This document shows positions 18,256-26,471 of a stretch of 46,585 nt of DNA, one piece after another (position 1 is the first letter of the stretch; each line of letters starts with the position of its first letter). This DNA is from Bacteroides ovatus. GTDB taxonomy: Bacteria > Bacteroidota > Bacteroidia > Bacteroidales > Bacteroidaceae. The notes below the pieces were generated by a model, which was not told the origin of the DNA, did not search any database, and worked only from the letters and a program-made list of their open reading frames with translations. The translations under genes and the position numbers were made by a program. The stretch is from contig JAUUNK010000018.1 in assembly GCA_030844565.1 (NCBI GenBank), positions 1 to 46,585 of the forward strand. The letters run 5' to 3'.

Positions 18256-19632
18256 TTATCGGTTTTCTAGTATTTTGCAAATGGTGAGAACATAATCGTC
18301 GATGTCCCCTGCTCCCAAAGTAATCAGTACTTCGATTGGCTTTTGTTGGAGCAGTTCCGGTATATCCTCTTTGCGACACATCGTTTTTTCGATGCCCGGT
18401 CGCAGGCTGTCGTAAATCAATCGGCTTGTTATGCCGGGAATCGGTTGCTCGCGTGCAGGATAGATGTCTACCAGAATCACTTCGTCGAGTAGGGAAAGAC
18501 TGTCGGCAAATTCATGGTAAAAGTCCCGCGTGCGGGTATAAAGGTGTGGCTGGAAGATAGCCGTAATTTTTTTATCTTTATAAAGCTCCCGCATAGAGAG
18601 CACACTTTGTTTTATCTCCGACGGATGGTGGGCATAGTCGCTGAGGAAGACTAACCGCTCGTTCTTTATCTTAAAGTCGAAGCGTCGGTCTACTCCACGG
18701 AAGCTTGCCATGCCTTGCTTGATTTCCTCATCGGTGGCTCCGTTGAGGTGGGCGAGTGCCATGGCTGCTACGCCATTTTCTATGTTGATGCTGACGGGTA
18801 CTCCCAGTTGGATGTCGGCGATGCGGGTGTCGGGGGCTACGAAGTCGATAAAGATTTCTCCGTTTCCGATGCGGATGTTTTCGGCATGGAAGTCGCCTTC
18901 GTCACGGGAATAGGTATAGATGCGGACGTTCTTTTGTACCTGTGGTTTCAGGGCAATGCCTTTGCGCAGGAGCAGGGCGCCACCGGGTTGTATAAGAGTG
19001 GTGTAATGCTCGAAGCTTTCCAGGTAAGCTTGCTCTGTGCCGTAGATGTCAAGATGGTCCGGGTCGGTAGCGGTCACCACAGACATATAAGGAGAAAGCC
19101 AATGGAAAGAACGGTCGAACTCGTCTGCTTCGATAACCGTGTAGGGGCTGTCGGCAGAGAGCAGCAGATTTGTTCCGTAATTCTTTGATATTCCTCCGAG
19201 GAAGGCGGTACATCCTATGTGGGATTGGTGCAACAGGTGGGCAGCCATTGTAGAGGTGGTTGTCTTTCCATGAGTTCCTGCCACACAAAGCCCTTTGCTG
19301 GAGTGGGTGATAGTGCCCAGTACTTGGGCACGTTTCTGTATTTCGAAGCCATTGTCGCGGAAGTATGCCAGCTCGGCATGTTCTTGCGGGATGGCGGGAG
19401 TGAGCACTACCAGGGTATGCTCTTTATCCCTGCAAGCTTCGGGGATAAGGCCGGCGTTCTCTTCGTAATGTATTTGTGCGCCTTCTGCTATCAGGCATTC
19501 AGTCAGCGGGGTAGATGTGCGGTCGTAGCCGGCTACGAATTTCCCTTTGGAAAGGAAATAGCGCACGAGGGCGCTCATCCCGATGCCGCCGGCACCTACG
19601 AAATAGACTGCTTGTATGTTTTCTATCTTCAT
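18256..19632 (-). CDS. murC: UDP-N-acetylmuramate--L-alanine ligase
   Basis: MurC adds the first amino acid (L-Ala) to UDP-MurNAc in the cytosol using ATP. The product is 458 aa. The N-terminal Rossmann-like motif is FVGAGGIGMSAL. The ATP-binding P loop GTHGKTT lies at 119-125. Mur-ligase residues DEFDRSFHWL and DYAHHPSEI follow. The C-terminal domain ends LGAGDIDD. The gene lies 14 bp downstream of murG and 4 bp upstream of ftsQ. Confidence 0.97.
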   Translation of the reverse strand: MKIENIQAVYFVGAGGIGMSALVRYFLSKGKFVAGYDRTSTPLTECLIAEGAQIHYEENAGLIPEACRDKEHTLVVLTPAIPQEHAELAYFRDNGFEIQKRAQVLGTITHSSKGLCVAGTHGKTTTSTMAAHLLHQSHIGCTAFLGGISKNYGTNLLLSADSPYTVIEADEFDRSFHWLSPYMSVVTATDPDHLDIYGTEQAYLESFEHYTTLIQPGGALLLRKGIALKPQVQKNVRIYTYSRDEGDFHAENIRIGNGEIFIDFVAPDTRIADIQLGVPVSINIENGVAAMALAHLNGATDEEIKQGMASFRGVDRRFDFKIKNERLVFLSDYAHHPSEIKQSVLSMRELYKDKKITAIFQPHLYTRTRDFYHEFADSLSLLDEVILVDIYPAREQPIPGITSRLIYDSLRPGIEKTMCRKEDIPELLQQKPIEVLITLGAGDIDDYVLTICKILENR

Positions 19633-19646
19633 TGCTTTCGTCTTAC

Positions 19647-20762
19647 TTATGGGTTTTGTGCAAGTTTTATTACTTCTTTAGCGATAACCGTTGCCGAGTC
19701 CGTTAAAGCGAGCTTTGCTATATTTTCTTTTAAGTTCTTCAATAATTCTGCGTCGCTGACGGTTTCCAGTGCCACCTTTAGCAACTTCTCTTCAGCTTCC
19801 GTATCCTTTACATAAATAGCGGCATGTTTGTTCACTAGTGCCAGTGCATTTTTTGTTTGATGGTCTTCTGCCACATTAGGCGAAGGGACCAATATGATGG
19901 CTTTTTGCAACAGGCAAAACTCTGATATGGACCCTGCTCCTGCACGGGAGATGACCAAGTCGGCGGCAGTGTAGGCGGTAGCCATATCCTTAATGAAATC
20001 CGTGACATGCAGATTGGGTATCTCTCCCGCTTTGGCTACGGCTTCGGTCACTTCGCGGTGATAGAATTTACCGGTTTGCCAGATAAACTGCACATCACTG
20101 TGTTGCTGTATAAGCGGTAATCCTTTTGTCAAGGTATTATTAATGGTGCGTGCTCCCAGGCTACCTCCCAATATCAAGATAGTTTTCTTCTCGGGGCTAA
20201 GTCCGAAAGAGCGGAGTGCTTCTTCGCGGCCGATGCAGGAAGTTAACAGGTTTTGGCGGATAGGATTACCTGTGAGGATAATCTTCTCTGCCGGAAAGAA
20301 CTTCTCCATGTCGTTATAGGCAACGCATATCCTTCGGGCTTTTTGTGCCAAGAGCTTGTTCGTTACTCCTGCATAAGAGTTCTGTTCTTGGATAAGAGTA
20401 GGAACGCCCATCATTCCTGCCATTTTTAGGGTGGGACCGCTGGCATAACCTCCCACGCCTACCGCTACATGCGGGCGGAACTTACGTATGATTTTGCGGG
20501 CTTTCCACTGGCTGCGTGCCAGTTTCACCAGGACCCCGAAGTTTTTCCAGAGATGTTTCCGGTCGAATCCAGCAATGGGAAGCCCTACAATTTCGTATCC
20601 CGCGTCCGGAACACGTTGCATCTCCATCCTGCCTTCGGCACCTACAAACAGGATTTCGGCATCCGGGCGGAGTTCTTTTATAGCGTTTGCGATAGATACG
20701 GCCGGGAAAATGTGTCCTCCCGTGCCTCCACCACTGATAATGATTCTCAATTCTTCTTGCAT
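19647..20762 (-). CDS. murG: UDP-GlcNAc:lipid I N-acetylglucosaminyltransferase
   Basis: MurG converts lipid I to lipid II on the cytoplasmic face. The product is 371 aa of GT28/GT-B fold. The N-terminal glycine-rich loop is GGGTGGHIFPA (residues 11-21). Further motifs are GVGGYASGPTL, LGGSLGARTINN and the UDP-GlcNAc-binding RAGAGSISE, followed by PSPNVAEDHQTKNA. It is 30 bp downstream of ftsW. Confidence 0.97.
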   Translation of the reverse strand: MQEELRIIISGGGTGGHIFPAVSIANAIKELRPDAEILFVGAEGRMEMQRVPDAGYEIVGLPIAGFDRKHLWKNFGVLVKLARSQWKARKIIRKFRPHVAVGVGGYASGPTLKMAGMMGVPTLIQEQNSYAGVTNKLLAQKARRICVAYNDMEKFFPAEKIILTGNPIRQNLLTSCIGREEALRSFGLSPEKKTILILGGSLGARTINNTLTKGLPLIQQHSDVQFIWQTGKFYHREVTEAVAKAGEIPNLHVTDFIKDMATAYTAADLVISRAGAGSISEFCLLQKAIILVPSPNVAEDHQTKNALALVNKHAAIYVKDTEAEEKLLKVALETVSDAELLKNLKENIAKLALTDSATVIAKEVIKLAQNP

Positions 20763-20792
20763 GGTCTTCTTGCCTTTCTAAACTCTTCTTTT

Positions 20793-22106
20793 TTATTTTT
20801 CTTCTTCAAACTCAGCGTCGCTGTTCAATATCCGGGCAGTAGGCTCGGCTGCTACAGAAGTTTCCACTGCCTCCGGTTCCACTGCTCCTCCTTCAATAAG
20901 AAGAGGGATTTGTGCATCACGTTCCTTTTGTTCCTGCAAGCGGGCGGTATAGCGACTTACGCTGAGTATCATGCCGATGTAAGCACAGTTAATTAATGTG
21001 CTCGTTCCTCCCTTGCTGATGAGAGGTAGGGGCTGCCCGGTAACAGGGAACAACCCTACGGCTACCATCATATTCAATAGTGCCTGGGAGACTAGCAGCA
21101 ACGCGATACCCATCACCAGGAAAGCGGGAAAGGTTCGTTCGCACCGCTGGGCGATACGTCCTGCACGCATCAGCAAACAGAGATAGAGGAAGACAACGAG
21201 GATTCCTCCTATCAATCCGAGTTCTTCCACCACAATGGCAAAGATAAAGTCCGAAAATGCCTGGCTCAGGAAGTCTCTCTGTACGGAATTGCCCGGTCCT
21301 TTACCCACTACATGGCTGGTAGCGATGGCGATGCGGGCATGGGCGACTTGAGCATCTTTGTCTATATCGAACTTGGCAGCGGGAATTTCCTCTTTCAGCA
21401 TAAATCCTTTAAAGCGGTTTTGCCACGTCTCCAGACGGTGCAATCCTGGCGTGTTGTGCAACGTCTTGGCGGGAATCAGCATGATAGTGCCCACAGCAAG
21501 TCCACCGACACAAACCCCAATACTTACCAGATACAGCAACTTGCGGGAAGATACCCTGCCTATAATCATCATCAGGAATACAACCAAGAAGAGTAGTCCC
21601 GCCGTCGAAAGATTTTCCGGTGCAATAAGGGCTACTATCAGTCCGGTGATTATCAGAATGTATTTGAAAGCTTTCGGATTCGCCCCTTCCTCATCCTGTT
21701 TCTTGGACAAGATAAAGGAGACGGCAATGATTACTGCCATCTTGGCAAGCTCCGAAGGCTGGAATTGCAGACCCATAAAAGTCATCCAACGGGCAGCGCC
21801 ATTCACACGGTCGCCTGTCACGATACCCATCAAAGTGACAAAAGCCAGTAAGATGACCGATACCGGATATAGAAACACTGGAAACACCTGAAACCACTTA
21901 TAGGGTATATTATGCATCAGCACCACTACAACGGCTCCCACCATGAGTATGATAGAGTGTTGTGTGATAGGTCCCCAATGGTCACCACTCTTATAAGTAA
22001 GAGTTGACGCTGCCGAGAACACCTCTGTTATAGAGATGAGGCAGAGACAGAGAAAGATAATCCAGATTACCTTATCACCTTTGAATATGTTCTTTAATAA
22101 GTCCAC
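20793..22106 (-). CDS. ftsW: Septal peptidoglycan polymerase FtsW (SEDS family)
   Basis: The product is a 437-aa polytopic membrane protein with about ten hydrophobic segments. The SEDS glycosyltransferase polymerises lipid II at the septum with its partner transpeptidase FtsI. Visible family features include GGAARWMTFMGLQFQPSELAK-like residues (NGAARWM, QPSELAK), VEELGLIGG and the C-terminal PVTGQPLPLISKGGTS. A hydrophilic acidic tail follows. The gene lies between murD and murG, which separates it from rodA-type homologues. Confidence 0.96.
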   Translation of the reverse strand: MDLLKNIFKGDKVIWIIFLCLCLISITEVFSAASTLTYKSGDHWGPITQHSIILMVGAVVVVLMHNIPYKWFQVFPVFLYPVSVILLAFVTLMGIVTGDRVNGAARWMTFMGLQFQPSELAKMAVIIAVSFILSKKQDEEGANPKAFKYILIITGLIVALIAPENLSTAGLLFLVVFLMMIIGRVSSRKLLYLVSIGVCVGGLAVGTIMLIPAKTLHNTPGLHRLETWQNRFKGFMLKEEIPAAKFDIDKDAQVAHARIAIATSHVVGKGPGNSVQRDFLSQAFSDFIFAIVVEELGLIGGILVVFLYLCLLMRAGRIAQRCERTFPAFLVMGIALLLVSQALLNMMVAVGLFPVTGQPLPLISKGGTSTLINCAYIGMILSVSRYTARLQEQKERDAQIPLLIEGGAVEPEAVETSVAAEPTARILNSDAEFEEEK

Positions 22107-22220
22107 TTTAATTGAATTTTGAATGGGGTTAATTTTGAATTATGAATTTTGAATGGGCTGCGCGATATAAGTGATAGACCGCATGGCAATTTATAATTCA
22201 TAATTCAAGATTCATAATTC
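22107..22220. repeat. AT-rich inverted repeat in the ftsW-murD gap
   Basis: GAATTATGAATTTTGAAT (22137-22154) and ATTCAAGATTCATAATTC (22203-22220) are inverted copies with one mismatch that would be a G-U pair in RNA. The right arm runs into the last codons and stop of murD. Related AATTATGAATTA units fill the ftsA-ftsZ gap at 16004-16035. Confidence 0.7.
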
Positions 22221-23549
22221 CCTAACGTATTGCTTAAACTGCTCGCCACGATCCTCGTAGCTCTGGAAGAGGTCGAAGGAGGCGCAGCAGGGGCTTAACA
22301 AGACGGTTTCTCCTTTCTTGGCCAGCTTGTAGGCGGCTTCCACAGCGTCTTTCATGCCGGTGCGGATGTCGGCTACGGGCAGTCCGAGGGGATCGAAGAA
22401 GTCGTGCAGCTTTTCGTTGTGCAAGCCGAGGTATACCAGGGCGGAGCACTTTTCTCGAACCAGGTCTTCTATTTCCGTATAATCGTTTCCTTTGTCTTTT
22501 CCTCCCAGTATGAGCACAGTCTTGGTAGTCATGCTTTGCAGGGCATACCAGCAGGAGTTGACGTTGGTGGCTTTCGAGTCGTTAATGAAGTCTATGCCGC
22601 GCACACGCGCCACTTTCTCCAGGCGGTGTTCCACTCCTTTGAAGTCCGAGAGGGCTTTGCGGATGTTCTCTTTGGCGATTCCCGCTACGTTGGCGGAGAT
22701 TCCGGCGGCGAGCGAGTTATATAAGTTATGCGTTCCGGTGAGTGCCAGAGCCTCTTGCTCCATGTTGAAGGCGATGGGTTCCGTAATCTTCACTTCGTTC
22801 TCTTCTACATAGGCGATAGCGCCGTCTTCCTTCACTGCGGCGAAAGGGTAAAGGTGCGCTTTCAGTCCATGCTTGGCAAGTTCCCGCTTGATGATGGGGT
22901 CGTCGTTCCAGAAGATGAAGGCATCTTCGGGAGTCTGGTTCTGCGTGATGCGGAATTTGGCGTCGATATAGTTCTGCATGCAGTGGTCGTAGCGGTCCAG
23001 GTGGTCGGGCGTGATGTTCATCAGCACGGCGATGTTGGCGCGGAAGTTATACATATTGTCGAGTTGGAAAGAGCTTAGTTCGATTACGTAATAATCGTGT
23101 TGCTCTTCGGCTACTTGCAAGGCAAGGCTTTTGCCGATGTTTCCTGCTAGCCCTACATTGAGTCCGGCGCTCTCGAAGATGTGATAAATCAGCGAAGTGG
23201 TGGTGGTCTTTCCGTTGGACCCGGTGATGCAAATCATAGTTGCATCAGTATAGCGACCCGCGAACTCTATCTCCGAGATGACAGGAGTTCCCTGGGCTTT
23301 GAGTTTCAATATAAGAGGAGCATCATTCGGAATCCCCGGGCTTTTAATCACCTCGTCGGCATTCAGAATGAGTTCTTCGGTATGGTGTCCTTCTTCCCAG
23401 GCGATGCCCCGGCTGTCGAGAAGTTCCTTATACTTATCCTTAATAACAGACATGTCGGAAACGAAAGTATCGAATCCTTTTACCTTAGCGAGTACGGCAG
23501 CCCCCGTGCCGCTCTCGCCGGCTCCTAATATTACAATTCTTTTCATCAT
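22212..23549 (-). CDS. murD: UDP-N-acetylmuramoylalanine--D-glutamate ligase
   Basis: MurD adds D-Glu to UDP-MurNAc-L-Ala. The product is 445 aa. The N-terminal nucleotide-sugar motif is VILGAGESGTGAA. The ATP loop GSNGKTT lies at 110-116. ELSSFQLD and NITPDHLDRYD are characteristic MurD residues. FINDSKATN and ILGGKDKG lie in the central and C-terminal domains. The start may be either of two consecutive ATGs (23549 or 23546). A 156-bp gap separates it from mraY upstream. Confidence 0.97.
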   Translation of the reverse strand: MMKRIVILGAGESGTGAAVLAKVKGFDTFVSDMSVIKDKYKELLDSRGIAWEEGHHTEELILNADEVIKSPGIPNDAPLILKLKAQGTPVISEIEFAGRYTDATMICITGSNGKTTTTSLIYHIFESAGLNVGLAGNIGKSLALQVAEEQHDYYVIELSSFQLDNMYNFRANIAVLMNITPDHLDRYDHCMQNYIDAKFRITQNQTPEDAFIFWNDDPIIKRELAKHGLKAHLYPFAAVKEDGAIAYVEENEVKITEPIAFNMEQEALALTGTHNLYNSLAAGISANVAGIAKENIRKALSDFKGVEHRLEKVARVRGIDFINDSKATNVNSCWYALQSMTTKTVLILGGKDKGNDYTEIEDLVREKCSALVYLGLHNEKLHDFFDPLGLPVADIRTGMKDAVEAAYKLAKKGETVLLSPCCASFDLFQSYEDRGEQFKQYVREL

Positions 23550-23705
23550 AAATAATGTGCCTTTGTGCCAATGTGTAAGGTTGCCCGTTGGCTGCGCACA
23601 TCTCTAAAAGTTAATAATATGTTTATTGCTCTCTGTCGGAAGGTTTTCTCGTTGCCCATTGCTTTTGCTATGGCCTCTTGGCAACTCGTTCTTCCTTCCC
23701 TTCTT

Positions 23706-24974
23706 TTATCTTATCTTTAGTGTTATAATAGTAATGGCTGCCAATACGATGGTTACAATCCAGAAGCGGACGGTAATCTTCGATTCATGAAACAGCTTCT
23801 CCGGCTTTTGGAACTTCACGCTGCATCCCGGTTCTATCAGGCTCATTGACGTGCGGAAGTGGTCGTGAATGGGTGTCCGCTTGAACAGGCGTTGTTTCAC
23901 TCCTTTCCGTTTTCCCGCTTTGTAGTAAGCCCTTTGCAAAATCACCGACAGGTTCTCTACCAGGAATACTCCGCAAAGAATCGGGATAAGCAGCTCCTTA
24001 TGTATGATAATCGCAAACACGGCGATGATGCCTCCGATGGTGAGGCTACCCGTATCTCCCATAAACACCTGTGCCGGGTAGGCATTGTACCATAGGAAAC
24101 CGATAAGTGCCCCGATAAAGGCGCAGATATAGATTACCAGTTCCTCCGACCCGGGGATATACATGATATTCAGGTATTGCGCAAACTCCAGGTGCGAAGA
24201 CACGTATGCCAATATGCCGAGTGTCAGTCCGATGATGGCAGAGTTTCCCGCCGCCATTCCGTCCATGCCGTCATTCAGGTTGGCTCCGTTGGATACTGCG
24301 GTGACTACCAATATGGTGATGATTACAAACAATATCCATCCCGCTGTCTGTGCATGTTCCCCCATAAAGGAAACGAAATCTGCATAGTCCAGATTGTTGC
24401 TCTTAAGGAAGGGGATTGTAGTCTGTGTAGACTTCAAATCCTTTGTTCCGTGTATCACCTCCATCTCCTGCCCCGGCTTTTGTATTTCAATATTCTCTCT
24501 TATCACCACATCCGGGCTCAGATAAAGCGTCAGCCCCACGATAAGCCCCAATCCCACTTGACCGATAATCTTGAACTTGCCATGCAGCCCTTCCTTATCT
24601 TTCTTAAATATCTTGATATAGTCGTCGGCAAACCCCAGCGAGCCCAGCCATATAGTGGTGACCAGCATCAATATCATATAAATATTCTCCAACTTCCCCA
24701 GCAACAAACAAGGAATGAGAATAGCTACAATAATAATGACGCCCCCCATACTCGGCACGCCGACCTTGTTCACCCCGAACGGATCGATGGATGCATCTCT
24801 CTGTGTCTCCGTAATCTGTTTCTTCTTAAGCAGGTCGATAAACTTATCTCCCCAAATACTGGAAATCAGTAATGCCAGAATAACAGCCATCAACGCCCGG
24901 AATGAAGTATATCCAAACATACCCGCCCCCGGAACATTCAACTTGTGCAACCATTCAAACAAATAGTAAAGCAT
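23706..24974 (-). CDS. mraY: Phospho-N-acetylmuramoyl-pentapeptide transferase
   Basis: MraY forms lipid I from UDP-MurNAc-pentapeptide and undecaprenyl phosphate at the inner membrane. The start at 24974 (MLYYLFEWLHKL) is preferred to an in-frame ATG 17 codons upstream because it lies 4 bp after murE and begins as MraY proteins do. The product is 422 aa with about ten membrane segments. Motifs are PSMGGVIII, LGFADDYIKI with DDY, NLNDGMDGMAAG, FMGDTGSLTIGG and RTPIHDHFR. At about 420 aa it is longer than the E. coli enzyme (360), with extra sequence in the loop around residues 165-200. Confidence 0.97.
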   Translation of the reverse strand: MLYYLFEWLHKLNVPGAGMFGYTSFRALMAVILALLISSIWGDKFIDLLKKKQITETQRDASIDPFGVNKVGVPSMGGVIIIVAILIPCLLLGKLENIYMILMLVTTIWLGSLGFADDYIKIFKKDKEGLHGKFKIIGQVGLGLIVGLTLYLSPDVVIRENIEIQKPGQEMEVIHGTKDLKSTQTTIPFLKSNNLDYADFVSFMGEHAQTAGWILFVIITILVVTAVSNGANLNDGMDGMAAGNSAIIGLTLGILAYVSSHLEFAQYLNIMYIPGSEELVIYICAFIGALIGFLWYNAYPAQVFMGDTGSLTIGGIIAVFAIIIHKELLIPILCGVFLVENLSVILQRAYYKAGKRKGVKQRLFKRTPIHDHFRTSMSLIEPGCSVKFQKPEKLFHESKITVRFWIVTIVLAAITIITLKIR

Positions 24975-24978
24975 TGAA

Positions 24979-26421
24979 TTATAAATTATTAATAACCTCT
25001 TTATCGTCAAAGTGATGTTTGACACCTTTAATCTCTTGGTAATCTTCGTGCCCTTTGCCAGCTACGAGTATCACGTCTCCTTTTTCCGCCAGCATGCATG
25101 CAGTGCGGATAGCCTCTTTGCGGTCTACGATGCTGAGTGTTTTTTTACGGTCTTCTGCATCCAGTCCGGCAAGCATATCGTTGATGATGTCTTGCGGCTC
25201 TTCGAAGCGGGGATTGTCGGAGGTGATGATAACGCGGTCGCTGGCTTTGGCAGCTTCTTTTGCCATTAGGGGACGTTTCCCTTTATCTCGGTTGCCGCCG
25301 GCGCCTACTACGGTGATTACTTTTCCTTTCCCTTCGAGCACGTCGTGGATGGCGCCCAATACGTTTGCCAAGGCATCCGGGGTGTGGGCGTAGTCTACGA
25401 TGGCGGTATATCCTTTCTTGGAACGGACAGCATCAAAGCGTCCTGCTACCGGGTGCAGGGTACTGATGGCTACCAACACGTCTTCCTCCTTCTTACCCAG
25501 AAGAACGGCGGCACCGAACACTGCCAGAAGGTTGGAAGCATTGAAGCGGCCGATGAACTGAACGGCTACTTCGTGGTTGTTGAAGTCGAGCAACATTCCT
25601 TCGAAATGAGATTCCACTACCCGCCCTTTGAAGTCGCTCAGACTCCGCAGGGAGTAGGTATATACATGCGAACGGGTGTTTTGTGTCATCACTAGCCCGT
25701 TCTTGTCGTCCAGGTTCGTCAGGCAGAAAGCGTTCTTGGGCATATCGTCAAAGAACTTCTTTTTAGCTTTCAGATAGTTCTCCACTGTCTTGTGGTAGTC
25801 CAGGTGGTCGCGTGTCAGGTTGGTGAAGATGCCTCCTGCAAACTTCAGCCCGCTGATGCGTTTCTGGGCGATGGAGTGGGAGCTTACTTCCATAAAAGCA
25901 TATTTGCACCCTGCATCTGCCATGTGCCCCAGCAAGCAGTTGAGCGTGATGGGGTCGGGGGTGGTATGTTCGGTGGGTACGGGTTCATCGTCTATATAGT
26001 TGCATACGGTGGAGAGCAGCCCCACTTTGTATCCGAAATAACGGAATGTATTATATAATAAGGTGGCGATGGTTGTTTTCCCATTCGTTCCCGTGACTCC
26101 CACCAGTTCCATTTTAGAGGTGGGGTCTCCGTAGAAGGTGGTTGCCACCTTTCCCACAGCGTCTTCGCTATCCTTTACCTTAATATATGTGATTCCTTCC
26201 ACCATTTTCTCCGGCATCTCTTCGCAGAGGATGGCTTTCGCGCCTTTTTCGATGGCGGCGGAGATATAAGCGTGTCCATCCGTTTGTGTTCCGCGCATTG
26301 CCATAAACAAGTGTCCGGCTTCCACTTTGCGGGAGTCGATGTTCACTCCGGTGATTTCTATATCCGGAGTTCCGGTTACTTGTTCCGGTTGGATTGCTTT
26401 TAATAACTCATTTAACTTCAT
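24979..26421 (-). CDS. murE: UDP-MurNAc-L-Ala-D-Glu--2,6-diaminopimelate ligase
   Basis: MurE adds the third residue of the stem peptide. The product is 480 aa. The ATP loop GTNGKTT lies at 111-117. EVSSHSIAQKRISGL, NLTRDHLDYH and VDYAHTPDAL follow. DNPR at 402-405 is the motif associated with meso-diaminopimelate selection, so a Gram-negative A1-gamma type peptide is predicted. GKGHEDYQ lies near the end. The gene is 50 bp downstream of ftsI. Confidence 0.97.
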   Translation of the reverse strand: MKLNELLKAIQPEQVTGTPDIEITGVNIDSRKVEAGHLFMAMRGTQTDGHAYISAAIEKGAKAILCEEMPEKMVEGITYIKVKDSEDAVGKVATTFYGDPTSKMELVGVTGTNGKTTIATLLYNTFRYFGYKVGLLSTVCNYIDDEPVPTEHTTPDPITLNCLLGHMADAGCKYAFMEVSSHSIAQKRISGLKFAGGIFTNLTRDHLDYHKTVENYLKAKKKFFDDMPKNAFCLTNLDDKNGLVMTQNTRSHVYTYSLRSLSDFKGRVVESHFEGMLLDFNNHEVAVQFIGRFNASNLLAVFGAAVLLGKKEEDVLVAISTLHPVAGRFDAVRSKKGYTAIVDYAHTPDALANVLGAIHDVLEGKGKVITVVGAGGNRDKGKRPLMAKEAAKASDRVIITSDNPRFEEPQDIINDMLAGLDAEDRKKTLSIVDRKEAIRTACMLAEKGDVILVAGKGHEDYQEIKGVKHHFDDKEVINNL

Positions 26422-26471
26422 ACCTTATTAAATTATTCCTTCAGGAGGATACGCCGTTTAGCGTGTCTTCT

